DNA of 64,000 bases from Streptomyces sp. NBC_01549 (GTDB lineage Bacteria > Actinomycetota > Actinomycetes > Streptomycetales > Streptomycetaceae): the NCBI RefSeq assembly GCF_026339955.1, contig NZ_JAPEPW010000001.1, forward strand, positions 6,903,001 through 6,967,000. The letters run 5' to 3'. Positions 35,363 through 42,802 of the stretch are shown here, one piece after another. A program made the position numbers and the translations under genes. How positions within the stretch are numbered: the stretch's first letter is position 1; every line of letters begins with the position of its first letter. Under the pieces are notes generated by a model. It was not told the DNA's origin. It made no database searches and worked only from the letters and a program-made list of their open reading frames with translations.

Positions 35363-36172
35363 TCAGCGGGCCGTGCCGAAGTCCTGCGTCCAGTAACTGC
35401 CGGGCTGCGCGAGCCCGACGCCGATCTCCTTGAAACCGCAGTCGAGGATGTTGCGCTTGTGGCCGGGGCTGGACATCCAGCCCGCCATGACCTGCTCGGG
35501 CGTGGAGTATCCGTACGCGACGTTCTCGCCGTACGCGCTCCAGCTGTAGCCGGCAGCTGTGATCCGTTGCCCCGGATCCGAACCGTCGGAGCCCGTGTGC
35601 GACATGTTCTGGTGGGCGGCCATGTCCGCGCTGTGATCCTGGGCGGCCTTCGACAGCTTCTCGTTCAGGGTCAGGGCGGAACAACCGACCTTGCCGCGCT
35701 CGCTGTTGACCAGGGCCAGGACGCTGGCCACGGCGGCGGACGCCGGGGCTGCCGTGGCCGTGGTGCTCGGGGACGCGGTGGCCTCTGGTGCGGCGGGTTC
35801 GGTTGAGGCGGGTGTCGCGGGTTCCGTCGAGGTGGGCGCCTCGGGTGTCGCGGGTTCCGTCGAGGTCGGTGCCTCGGGTGCGGCGGGTTCCGTCGAGGCG
35901 GGTGCTGCAGGTGTGGCAGGCGCGGTGGTGGCCTGCGAGGTCGGCTTCTGGGTGTGCCGGGTCCAGCCGCCTCCCTTCCACCGCTCCTGCAGGGACGCGT
36001 TCTGCCAGTTCTGCCAGTTCTTCGAGCCCTGCCGCTGACCGCTTGATCCGGGGTCCCCGGCGCTCTGGTCGTTCTTACATGCCATGGCGGCAGTGGGTAT
36101 TGCCAGCGCGCTGAGCACGACGGCAGCGATGGTTATCTGCCGGTGGCGCGTCTTCCTGCGGTGCTTGCTCAT
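35363..36172 (-). CDS. secreted CAP (SCP/PR1)-domain protein
   Basis: Exported protein of 269 residues. A signal peptide (basic K-H-R-R-K-T-R-H-R then A-A-V-V-L-S-A-L-A-I-P-T-A-A-M-A) is followed by a Thr/Pro/Glu repeat linker. The CAP domain shows N-S-E-R-G-K-V-G-C, A-A-Q-D-H-S-A-D-M-A, H-T-G-S-D-G and Y-G-E-N-V-A-Y-G, the usual His/Glu CAP tetrad regions, ending W-M-S-S-P-G-H-K-R-N-I-L. Bacterial CAP proteins are exported and mostly of unknown activity. ATG 36172 follows GAGG. The neighbouring 24-base palindrome lies 270 bases upstream. Confidence 0.88.
   Translation of the reverse strand: MSKHRRKTRHRQITIAAVVLSALAIPTAAMACKNDQSAGDPGSSGQRQGSKNWQNWQNASLQERWKGGGWTRHTQKPTSQATTAPATPAAPASTEPAAPEAPTSTEPATPEAPTSTEPATPASTEPAAPEATASPSTTATAAPASAAVASVLALVNSERGKVGCSALTLNEKLSKAAQDHSADMAAHQNMSHTGSDGSDPGQRITAAGYSWSAYGENVAYGYSTPEQVMAGWMSSPGHKRNILDCGFKEIGVGLAQPGSYWTQDFGTAR
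35793..35915 (-). repeat. 33-bp in-frame repeats in CAP protein linker
   Basis: On the plus strand GCGGGTTCCGTCGAGG recurs at 35817 (partly), 35850 and 35883 with a 33-base period, with a 24-base-spaced variant at 35793. It encodes the Thr/Glu/Pro/Ala linker of the CAP protein. Confidence 0.75.
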
Positions 36173-36383
36173 GCGGCCTCGCTCGGTCGTCGCGGGGGCG
36201 CCACCGGTTGGGCCGGCTCGGCACGGACACTGTGCCTGAGCTGTGGTGACGCCGTCTGGGGCCGACATTGTTAAAACCTGAGTGAGTGCGCGGCAATGCC
36301 CCCCACTACTACCTTGCCTCGTAGACCTCGAACGCCCTTGAATCGGGCGCACGGGTGTGCTGACCCGGCTGACCGGAGTGCGA

Positions 36384-36398
36384 CAGCGTCTGACGCTG
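36384..36398. promoter_or_regulatory. inverted repeat upstream of CAP gene
   Basis: CAGCGT-CTG-ACGCTG, a perfect six-base-pair inverted repeat with a three-base centre, in the intergenic region between the CAP gene and paaE. Function unknown. Confidence 0.3.
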
Positions 36399-36440
36399 CG
36401 TCAGGAGGCCCCGTGTGCCCGGCGGGCGGTGAGGTGAAAA

Positions 36441-36464
36441 CACCTTTGGCGTACGCCAAAGGTG
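36441..36464. promoter_or_regulatory. 24-bp perfect palindrome with competing hairpin
   Basis: CACCTTTGGCGT and its exact complement ACGCCAAAGGTG abut without a spacer, a 24-base perfect palindrome. Immediately before it AGGTG-AAAA-CACCT (36432-36445) forms a second hairpin that shares the CACCT arm, so the two structures exclude each other. It lies between the end of paaE and the start of the CAP gene. It could be an operator for a dimeric regulator or a folded RNA element. Confidence 0.55.
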
Positions 36465-36621
36465 CATGCGTTCCGTATGTCTGTTTCCGGGTGGCAAGTC
36501 TGCCTATATCGCCCAGGTGCCATGTACTACCGCACCACGTTGACAGCGGAAGTCGGCGTGACGGATGTCACGCCGAGCTGCCGCAACCATTCCCGGTGGG
36601 GGCGATGTACGACCGACCGCG

Positions 36622-37740
36622 TCAGCTGTCGTAGTCGACGGCGAGCGTCTCCGTGACCGGGAACGACTGACAGGTGAGGACGTAGCCCGCGTCAATCTCG
36701 GCGGGTTCGAGGGCGAAGTTGCGGCGCATGTCGGCCTTGCCGTCGGTGACCAGCGCCCGGCAGGTGCCGCACACACCGCCCTTGCAGGCGAAGGGCAGGT
36801 CGGGACGGGTCTTCTGGGCGCCGTCGAGGATGCTTCGACCGCGGGGCAGGGCGGCGGTCGTGGGCCGGCCGTCGAGCGTGATGGTGACCTCGCTGACCGG
36901 GCCCTCGGTCGCCGTGTCCTGGTGGTGCACCTCCCGCACGGGCTCGTCGTCGGCGTAGAACAGCTCCTGGTGCACCCGGTCGCCCGGCACGCCGAGTCCG
37001 GCCAGCACCTGCTGGGCGTCGCGGACCATGCCGTGCGGGCCGCACAGCCACCAGTGGTCCGCGCCCGTCACGTCGACCAGCGAGTCGACCAGCGCCGACA
37101 GCCGCTCGGCGTCCAGCCGGCCGGAGAGCACCTCGGCCTCGCGCGGTTCGCGGGAGAGGACGTGGGCGAGCTGGAAGCGGGCCGGGTAGAGGTCCTTCAG
37201 GTCGGCCAGCTCGTCGGCGAACATCACGGTGTCGGTGCGCCGGTTGCCGTAGAAGAGGGTGACGGTAGAGCGGGAGTCCGCGGCCAGGACCGACTCGGCG
37301 ATGGAGAGCATGGGGGTGATGCCGGAGCCCGCAGCGATCAGCACGTGGTGGCCAGGGGCGGTGAGGTCGGGTGTGAAGGCGCCGGTCGGGGCCATGACCT
37401 CGACCGTGTCACCGGGGCGCACCTCCCGCACCAGCCACGCGGAGAACAGGCCGCCCGGCACCACCCGCACCCCGATGCGCGGCACGGATCCGGCCGGAGA
37501 GCAGATGGAGTACGAGCGGCGCTCGTCACGGCCGTCGACCTCGCGCCGCAGGGTGAGCGACTGCCCGGGGGCGAAGGCGAACTCCTCGGCCAGCTCCGCG
37601 GGGATGTCGAAGCTGACCGCGGCCGCGTCTTCGCACAGGGGGTGCACGGCGGCGACCCGCAGGGAGTGGAAGGCCGGCCGGCGGCGGGTACGCGGGCGTA
37701 CCGCCGGGGCGGGGGTGGCCGACTCCATCAGGTCGTCCAT
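36622..37740 (-). CDS. paaE: 1,2-phenylacetyl-CoA epoxidase reductase subunit PaaE
   Basis: Electron-transfer subunit of the phenylacetyl-CoA epoxidase, 372 residues. A ferredoxin-reductase FAD/NAD module (R-S-Y-S-I-C-S, G-S-G-I-T-P-M) is joined to a C-terminal plant-type 2Fe-2S domain with C-K-G-G-V-C-G-T-C and a later Cys in L-T-C-Q. It passes electrons from NADPH to the PaaA diiron centre. ATG 37740 shares one base with the paaD stop and has AAGGAG upstream. Last gene of paaABCDE. Confidence 0.93.
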   Translation of the reverse strand: MDDLMESATPAPAVRPRTRRRPAFHSLRVAAVHPLCEDAAAVSFDIPAELAEEFAFAPGQSLTLRREVDGRDERRSYSICSPAGSVPRIGVRVVPGGLFSAWLVREVRPGDTVEVMAPTGAFTPDLTAPGHHVLIAAGSGITPMLSIAESVLAADSRSTVTLFYGNRRTDTVMFADELADLKDLYPARFQLAHVLSREPREAEVLSGRLDAERLSALVDSLVDVTGADHWWLCGPHGMVRDAQQVLAGLGVPGDRVHQELFYADDEPVREVHHQDTATEGPVSEVTITLDGRPTTAALPRGRSILDGAQKTRPDLPFACKGGVCGTCRALVTDGKADMRRNFALEPAEIDAGYVLTCQSFPVTETLAVDYDS

Positions 37741-38258
37741 CAGATCTCCTTGACGTACTCGAACGGTTCCAGGCAGGCGTGGCAGCGCCAGAGCGCCTTG
37801 CAGGACGTGGCGGCGAAGCGGGAGGTCTCCTCCGTGTCCGCCGAGCCGCAGCGCGGGCAGGGCACGGCGGTCCGCCGGGTGGCGGTCAGCACGAGCGGCA
37901 CCGGACCGGCCGGGCGCCGCGGTGCGGCGCCGGGCGGGGCGATTCCGTGTTCGGCGAGCTTGCGGCGGCCCGCCGGGGTGATCCAGTCGCTGGTCCACGG
38001 CGGGTCGAGGACGGTACGGATCTCGACGCGCTCGTACCCGGCGGCGGCGAGCTGTGCGGCCACGTCGGCGCGCATCTCCGCCATCGCCGGGCAGCCCGAG
38101 TAGGTCGGCGTGAGGCTCGCGACGACCGTGCCGTCGGGGCCGAGCGACACCTCGCGCAGCACGCCCAGGTCGGCGAGGGTGAGCATGGGCATCTCCGGGT
38201 CGGGCACCTGTTCGGCGATGTGCCGGGCCCGTCGCACGTCGGTCAGTACGGTCACCAT
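37740..38258 (-). CDS. paaD: 1,2-phenylacetyl-CoA epoxidase subunit PaaD
   Basis: A 172-residue MIP18/DUF59-type protein needed for the epoxidase complex, probably in Fe-S assembly of PaaE. It shows V-P-D-P-E-M-P-M-L-T-L-A-D-L-G-V-L and T-P-T-Y-S-G-C-P-A-M, and ends with a zinc-ribbon-like C-P-R-C-G ... C-H-A-C. ATG 38258 with GGAGG upstream overlaps the paaC stop by seven bases. Confidence 0.93.
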   Translation of the reverse strand: MVTVLTDVRRARHIAEQVPDPEMPMLTLADLGVLREVSLGPDGTVVASLTPTYSGCPAMAEMRADVAAQLAAAGYERVEIRTVLDPPWTSDWITPAGRRKLAEHGIAPPGAAPRRPAGPVPLVLTATRRTAVPCPRCGSADTEETSRFAATSCKALWRCHACLEPFEYVKEI

Positions 38259-39079
38259 GTCGCCTCCGGGTGGGCGCGGGCCACGCTCTGCAACTCGGTC
38301 AGCAGCGGTGCCAGATGCTCGGTGTGCTCGCCCGCGCGTCCGGAGCCGGGCAGCGGCCGGTACGCGGGCATGGGCAGCCCGCCCGCCTCGGTGACCTGAC
38401 GCAGCACGGCGACGACCTCGTCCCGTACGTCGTGGGCCGTGAACAGCTCGCCCAGGTACGGGGCGACCTGCTCCAGGGCCGTACGCATCCTGCGGTGGGA
38501 CTCCGCCGTGCCGTCGCCGAGTCGCACGGCCCACTCGGCCGCGTACTGGCGGTGGTAGGTCAGTTCCTTGACGCCCTTCGCGGCGATGGCGGCGAGCACC
38601 GGGTCGGGGTGTGAGGCGAGCTGTTCGAAGTGCGCGAGCCGCCAGCTGGACAGCGCCAGGAGCCGCACGACGGAGAACGCGAAGTCCCCGTTCGGGAGTT
38701 CGGCCAGGCGTACGTTGCGGAAGTCGTCGGCGTCGCGGAAATAGGCGTACGCGTCCTCGTCGCGGCCCGTGCCGTCGACCTGGCCGGCCCGGGCGTAGAG
38801 CAGACGGGCCTGGCCGAGCAGGTCGAGGCCGATGTTGGCGAGCGCCACCTCCTCCTCCAGCTCGGGGGCGCGGGTGGTCCACTCGGCCAGTCGCTGGGCG
38901 CACACGAGCGCGTCGTCGGCGAGCGCGACGCAGGAGGCCGCCAGCTCCGCGGCGTCGAGCCCGTCCGGCACGGTGGTGTCGACCCCGTGCAGGGGGTCCT
39001 CGAATCCGGTGCCGTACGCCCAGCGGGTGTCGTCCTCGTGTCCCTCGGCGAGGGTCAGGTAGACGTGGTCGTCACTCAT
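38252..39079 (-). CDS. paaC: 1,2-phenylacetyl-CoA epoxidase structural subunit PaaC
   Basis: A 275-residue ferritin-like subunit that pairs with PaaA and stabilises it. Motifs seen include E-E-V-A-L-A-N-I-G-L-D-L-L-G-Q-A, Y-F-R-D-A-D-D-F-R-N and K-E-L-T-Y-H-R-Q-Y-A-A-E-W, as in known PaaC. ATG 39079 with GAGGAG upstream; upstream frame extension to 39259 overlaps paaB and is rejected. Stop overlaps paaD. Confidence 0.93.
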   Translation of the reverse strand: MSDDHVYLTLAEGHEDDTRWAYGTGFEDPLHGVDTTVPDGLDAAELAASCVALADDALVCAQRLAEWTTRAPELEEEVALANIGLDLLGQARLLYARAGQVDGTGRDEDAYAYFRDADDFRNVRLAELPNGDFAFSVVRLLALSSWRLAHFEQLASHPDPVLAAIAAKGVKELTYHRQYAAEWAVRLGDGTAESHRRMRTALEQVAPYLGELFTAHDVRDEVVAVLRQVTEAGGLPMPAYRPLPGSGRAGEHTEHLAPLLTELQSVARAHPEATW

Positions 39080-39089
39080 GCCCTGCTCC

Positions 39090-39392
39090 TCAGATGTGCG
39101 GGACGTCGTCGGGGATGTCGTAGAACGTCGGGTGGCGGTAGACCTTGTCGGCGCTCGGCGCGAAGAAGGGGTCCTTCTCGTCGCGGGTGGAGGCGGCGAT
39201 GTGCTCCGAGCGCACCACCCAGATGCTGACGCCCTCGTTGCGACGGGTGTACAGGTCACGCGCGTGGGTCAGGGCCATCGTGTCGTCGGCGGCGTGCAGC
39301 GAGCCGACGTGTACGTGGTTCAGTCCGCGCTTGCCCCGTACGAACACCTCGTACAGCGGCCAGCCGTCCTTCTTGCCGTCGATGTCGCTCAT
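39090..39392 (-). CDS. paaB: 1,2-phenylacetyl-CoA epoxidase subunit PaaB
   Basis: A 100-residue subunit of the epoxidase complex that bridges PaaAC dimers. W-P-L-Y-E-V-F-V-R-G-K-R-G-L-N-H-V-H-V-G-S-L-H-A and N-E-G-V-S-I-W-V-V are hallmark segments. It overlaps the paaA stop by four bases (ATGA) and precedes paaC by ten bases. Confidence 0.95.
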   Translation of the reverse strand: MSDIDGKKDGWPLYEVFVRGKRGLNHVHVGSLHAADDTMALTHARDLYTRRNEGVSIWVVRSEHIAASTRDEKDPFFAPSADKVYRHPTFYDIPDDVPHI

Positions 39393-40387
39393 GCCGCCGT
39401 TTCCTTCCGGGCTCGCTCACTCTGCTTGGCCGCGTGGGCGGTGGCCGCCTCGCGGACCCAGGCGCCCTCGTCGTGGGCCGTCCGCCGCCGGGAGATCCGC
39501 TCGGCGTTGCACGGTCCGTCGCCCTTGATGACGCGCATCAGCTCGTCCCAGTCCGGGGTGCCGAAGTCGTGGTGTCCGCGCTCCTCGTTCCAGCGCAGCT
39601 CGGGGTCGGGCAGGACGACACCCAGCTTCTCGGCCTGCGGCACGGTCATGTCCACGAAGCGCTGGCGCAGTTCGTCGTTGCTGTGCCGCTTGATCTTCCA
39701 GGCCATGGACTGGGCCGAGTTGGGCGAGTTGTCGTCGGGCGGGCCGAACATCATCAGCGACGGCCACCACCAGCGGTCCACCGCGTCCCGCACCATCGCC
39801 CGCTGGGCGTCGGTGCCGCGCATCATTGTCAGCAGCAGCTCGTACCCCTGGCGCTGGTGGAACGACTCCTCCTTACAGATCCGCACCATGGATCGCGCGT
39901 ACGGACCGTACGAACTCCTGCACAGCGGCACCTGGTTGCAGATCGCCGCACCGTCGACGAACCAGCCGATCACGCCGACGTCGGCGAAGCTCAGGGTGGG
40001 GTAGTTGAAGATCGACGAGTACTTCTGCCGGCCCTCGATCAGCCGCTCGGTGAGATCGGCGCGGTCCGCGCCCAGAGTCTCGGCCGCCGAGTACAGATAC
40101 AGCCCGTGCCCGGCCTCGTCCTGGACCTTGGCGAACAGGATGGCCTTGCGGCGCAGCGACGGAGCGCGGGTGATCCACTCGCCCTCCGGCTGCATGCCGA
40201 TGATCTCCGAGTGCGCGTGCTGCGCGATCTGCCGGATCAGCGTCTTGCGGTAGCCGTCCGGCATCCAGTCGCGCGGCTCGACCCGCTGGTCGCGGGCGAC
40301 GGTCGCGTCGAAGTGCTCCTGGAGCCGCTCTTCGGCCGCCGGCCCGACGCCGTCGGCGCCCGCGGCGGCGGAGTGTGTCGTGGTCAT
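39389..40387 (-). CDS. paaA: 1,2-phenylacetyl-CoA epoxidase catalytic subunit PaaA
   Basis: Catalytic diiron monooxygenase subunit, 332 residues, which epoxidises the ring of phenylacetyl-CoA. Diiron ligand motifs D-E-A-G-H (E-x-x-H type) and K-E-E-S-F-H-Q-R-Q are present. The protein opens D-W-M-P-D-G-Y-R-K-T-L-I-R-Q near residue 40 as in other actinobacteria. First gene of paaABCDE. A palindromic operator-like site lies 17-34 bases upstream of the ATG. Confidence 0.95.
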   Translation of the reverse strand: MTTTHSAAAGADGVGPAAEERLQEHFDATVARDQRVEPRDWMPDGYRKTLIRQIAQHAHSEIIGMQPEGEWITRAPSLRRKAILFAKVQDEAGHGLYLYSAAETLGADRADLTERLIEGRQKYSSIFNYPTLSFADVGVIGWFVDGAAICNQVPLCRSSYGPYARSMVRICKEESFHQRQGYELLLTMMRGTDAQRAMVRDAVDRWWWPSLMMFGPPDDNSPNSAQSMAWKIKRHSNDELRQRFVDMTVPQAEKLGVVLPDPELRWNEERGHHDFGTPDWDELMRVIKGDGPCNAERISRRRTAHDEGAWVREAATAHAAKQSERARKETAA

Positions 40388-40403
40388 CGATACCAGCTTC
40401 CCT

Positions 40404-40421
40404 ACCGACCATTCGTTCGGT
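40404..40421. promoter_or_regulatory. PaaR-type operator upstream of paaA
   Basis: ACCGACCATTCGTTCGGT, an imperfect 18-base inverted repeat with ACCGA and TCGGT ends, just before paaA. A related palindrome lies before paaI at 42324, consistent with a shared TetR-family PaaR-like repressor encoded outside the window. Confidence 0.5.
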
Positions 40422-40476
40422 TCCAGTGTGACGGTTTTCTTCCGGCCCGGCAAGACTTTCGTTCGGCCGGGGCCGC

Positions 40477-41256
40477 TCAGGGCCAGGCGTAGAAACCCTG
40501 CCCCGTCTTCCGCCCCAGCTCGCCGCGCGCGACCTTGTCACGCAGCAGCCGCGGCGGCGCGAAGCGCTCCCCGAGTGTGGCGTGCAGGTGCTCGGCGATG
40601 GCGAGGCGCACGTCGAGTCCGACCAGGTCGGTCAGGCGCAGCGGGCCCATGGGGTGCTTGTAGCCGAGGCTCATGGCGTCGTCGATGGCCGTCGGTTCGG
40701 CGACCCAGCGCCACGCCGAGGCGGCTGCTGGCGAACCCGGGGGAGTCCTTGACGACGACGTCCTTCTTGCCGAGGGCGTGCGTCCAGGCGAGCGCCAGCC
40801 GCACGGTCTCGTCCTCGGTCTCCGGGGCGACGACGATCTCGATCAGCTCGGAGGCCGGTACCGGATTGAAGAAGTGCATGCCGAGGAAGCGCCCGGGGCG
40901 GGAGAGGGCCGACGCGAGGTCGGTGACCGACGGGGAGCTGGTGTTGCTGGCCAGGACGGTCGCAGGACTCAGGACCCGCTCGGCGGCGGCGAGCAGCAGG
41001 GTCTTGAGCGACGCGTCCTCGGGGACGGCCTCGACGACGAGAACGGACGTCGGCGGCAGCTCGTCGACCGAGCCCACGACGGAGACCCGGCCGAGCACCT
41101 CCTCGGCGGGCGAGCCGAGTCTGCCGCGCTCGGCGGCCCGCTTCAGCCCGGTGGCGACCCGGTCCAGCGCGGCGGCCGCGGCCTGCTCGCCGCTCTCCAC
41201 GACGGTCACGGACGAGCCCGCGGCCGCGAACGACTGGGCGATGCCGGCGCCGCGCA
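40477..41256 (-). pseudogene. decayed 3-hydroxyacyl-CoA dehydrogenase (paaH-like)
   Basis: Fragments of an NAD-dependent 3-hydroxyacyl-CoA dehydrogenase. The N-terminal frame lacks the first glycine of the nucleotide motif (it begins R-G-A-G-I-A-Q-S-F-A-A-A-G), continues through L-A-S-N-T-S-S and G-M-H-F-F-N-P-V-P, and reaches K-D-S-P-G-F-A-S-S-R-L-G-V-A-L-G. Near 40700 the frame changes and about ten residues are lost before D-D-A-M-S-L-G-Y-K-H-P-M-G-P-L-R-L, which ends the protein at G-F-Y-A-W-P. In an intact paa pathway this enzyme performs a beta-oxidation-like step. Two lesions make function very unlikely. Confidence 0.75.
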
Positions 41257-41327
41257 TCCGACACCGCGTCCGGTCCCGCGATGCAGCGCGTGCGCCTCGT
41301 CGAGAAGCCCGTCGGCCGGTACGACGG
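41257..41327 (-). pseudogene. possible enoyl-CoA hydratase (paaG-like) fragment
   Basis: Between the thiolase and hydroxyacyl-CoA dehydrogenase remnants the thiolase frame runs straight into V-V-P-A-D-G-L-L-D-E-A-H-A-L, wording usual near the end of enoyl-CoA hydratases. Only about 14 codons are recognisable. Identification is tentative and rests on this motif and its position. Confidence 0.35.
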
Positions 41328-42186
41328 AGCAGCCGAGGGGATGACCGAGCGCGATGGCACCGCCGTCGGCGTTGACCCTCTCCGTCGAGCTTCAACCGCC
41401 GTATCACCGCGAGTGCCTGCGCGGCGAAGGCCTCATTCAGCTCGACCGCGTCCAGATCGCCGCTCTCCAGGCCGGCCCGGGCGAGGGCCTTCTCGGTGGC
41501 GGGGGCGGGGCCGAGACCCATCAGGTTGGGCTGTACGCCGGCCGAGGCGGAGGCGATGATCCGGGCCCGAGGGGTGAGCTCGTACCGTTCGACGGCCGCG
41601 GCGCTCGCCACCACCAGCGCGGCGGCGCCGTCGGACAGCGGCGAGGAGGAACCGGCGGTGACGATGCCGTCGGGGCGGAAGATGGTCCGCAGGGTGCCGA
41701 GCTTCTCCAGGGTCGTACCCGGGCGAGGCCCTTCGTCGCGGGTGACCTCCCCGTCCTTCACCCGGACCGGCACGATCTCGCGGTCGAAGCGGCCGGCCTC
41801 CTGCGCGGCCACCGCCCGCTGGTGGCTGCGTAGTGCGAAGGCGTCGGAGTCGGCACGGGTGATGCCGTCGAGCGCGGCGACCTCCTCGGCGGTTTCCCCC
41901 ATCGACAGGGTCACCTTCGCCGTCTCGGGGCCCGCGTCGGCGGTGACGGACCGGTCGGCGGCCGTGAAGCGCGGGTTGGTGAAGCGCCAGCCCAGCGAGG
42001 TGTCGTGCACCTCGCCCGGCTTGGCCCACGGGGTGCCGGGCTTGGCCATCACCCAGGGCGCGCGGGTCATCGACTCCACACCGCCCGCTACGACCAGGTC
42101 GGCCTCACCGGAGCGGATCGCCTGGGCCGCGCTCGCGACCGCCGTCAGCCCGGACGCGCACAGCCGGTTGACGGTGCGCGGCGCGC
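41328..42186 (-). pseudogene. thiolase remnant (paaJ-like), truncated at both ends and frameshifted
   Basis: The frame enters a thiolase at the catalytic cysteine (T-V-N-R-L-C-A-S-G-L), so about 85 N-terminal residues are absent. It runs well through G-G-V-E-S-M-T-R-A-P-W-V and L-N-E-A-F-A-A-Q-A-L-A-V-I. Near 41376-41385 the frame changes; the next frame carries V-N-A-D-G-G-A-I-A-L-G-H-P-L-G-C-S and then leaves the family. PaaJ would cleave 3-oxoadipyl-CoA in the last step of phenylacetate degradation. Confidence 0.78.
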
Positions 42187-42264
42187 GGTGGCGGCGACCG
42201 CCTGCTCCAGCAGGGCGCGGTGCCGGGCGAAGAAGTCCGGGCGCTCGGGGCGGTTCTGGGGCAT
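42187..42264 (-). pseudogene. 5' fragment of paaN-like ring-opening gene
   Basis: ATG at 42264 preceded by AAGAGGTGG opens M-P-Q-N-R-P-E-R-P-D-F-F-A-R-H-R-A-L-L, which resembles the N-terminus of PaaN/PaaZ aldehyde-dehydrogenase-type proteins. After about 26 codons the sequence fuses out of frame to the thiolase remnant. The promoter and ribosome site survive but the gene does not. Confidence 0.55.
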
Positions 42265-42323
42265 GCGTTCCACCTCTTGACAGGCAGTGGTGATGCTGGA
42301 TTACTAGGCCGTGCCGAACGCTA

Positions 42324-42337
42324 ACCGAATGTTCGGT
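42324..42337. promoter_or_regulatory. PaaR-type operator between paaI and the decayed paaN operon
   Basis: ACCGAATGTTCGGT is a near-perfect 14-base palindrome (one mismatch pair at the centre) in the divergent promoter region of paaIK and the broken paaN-paaJ-paaH operon. It shares ACCGA/TCGGT ends with the paaA site. Confidence 0.55.
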
Positions 42338-42361
42338 CGGGACACAAGGTGGTGAAAACCG

Positions 42362-42802
42362 GTGACACGGGCCACAGGAACGACCTCGGCCGAGGGGACG
42401 CCCACCGAGGCGATGTTCGCCGCGGACGAGGCGTCCCGGGCGCTGGGCATCGAGCTCCTCGATCAGGGTGAGGGCGCCGCCACGCTCCGGATGACCGTGA
42501 CGCCGACGATGGTGAACGGACACAAGATCGCCCACGGCGGCTATCTGTTCCTGCTCGCCGACACCGCCTTCGCCTGTGCCTGCAACAGCCACGGACCCGT
42601 GACCGTCGCGGCCGGAGCCGATGTCGACTTCATCGCCCCGGCGTACGAGGGTGATGTCCTGGTGGCCACGGCGCGGGAGCGCACCCGGTTCGGCCGCAGC
42701 GGCATCTACGACGTGAGCGTGCTGCGCGGCGACGAGGTGATCCTGGAGTTCCGCGGACGCAGCCGCAGCATCAGAGGCACGACGACGAAGGAGTCGCGAT
42801 GA
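42362..42802 (+). CDS. paaI: hydroxyphenylacetyl-CoA thioesterase PaaI
   Basis: A hot-dog-fold thioesterase of 146 residues, with the PaaI hallmark M-V-N-G-H-K-I-A-H-G-G-Y-L-F-L-L-A-D-T-A-F-A near the centre. It releases CoA from dead-end CoA esters of the pathway. The GTG start at 42362 has AAGGTGG upstream; an ATG at 42413 would also keep the domain. Its stop overlaps the paaK start (ATGA). Confidence 0.9.
   Translation: MTRATGTTSAEGTPTEAMFAADEASRALGIELLDQGEGAATLRMTVTPTMVNGHKIAHGGYLFLLADTAFACACNSHGPVTVAAGADVDFIAPAYEGDVLVATARERTRFGRSGIYDVSVLRGDEVILEFRGRSRSIRGTTTKESR

Larger units (their letters stand above)
36173..36621. other. intergenic region between CAP gene and paaE
   Basis: About 450 bases without a convincing gene. 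It contains the CAP promoter, the inverted repeat at 36384 and the palindrome at 36441, and follows the end of the paaABCDE operon. Confidence 0.4.

Noticed and set aside
33408..35981. 857-residue minus-strand frame over the IclR and phosphatase genes
   Set aside because: No motifs; both plus-strand genes have strong family signatures.
36441..36464. Palindrome read as an ordinary terminator
   Set aside because: It has no loop and no U-tract, so a simple intrinsic terminator is not supported.
40538..42592. 684-residue frame as a genuine thiolase-dehydrogenase fusion enzyme
   Set aside because: The frame lacks the thiolase N-terminus, has frame changes at the conserved G-H-P segment, damages the nucleotide motif of the dehydrogenase and begins in antisense of paaI.
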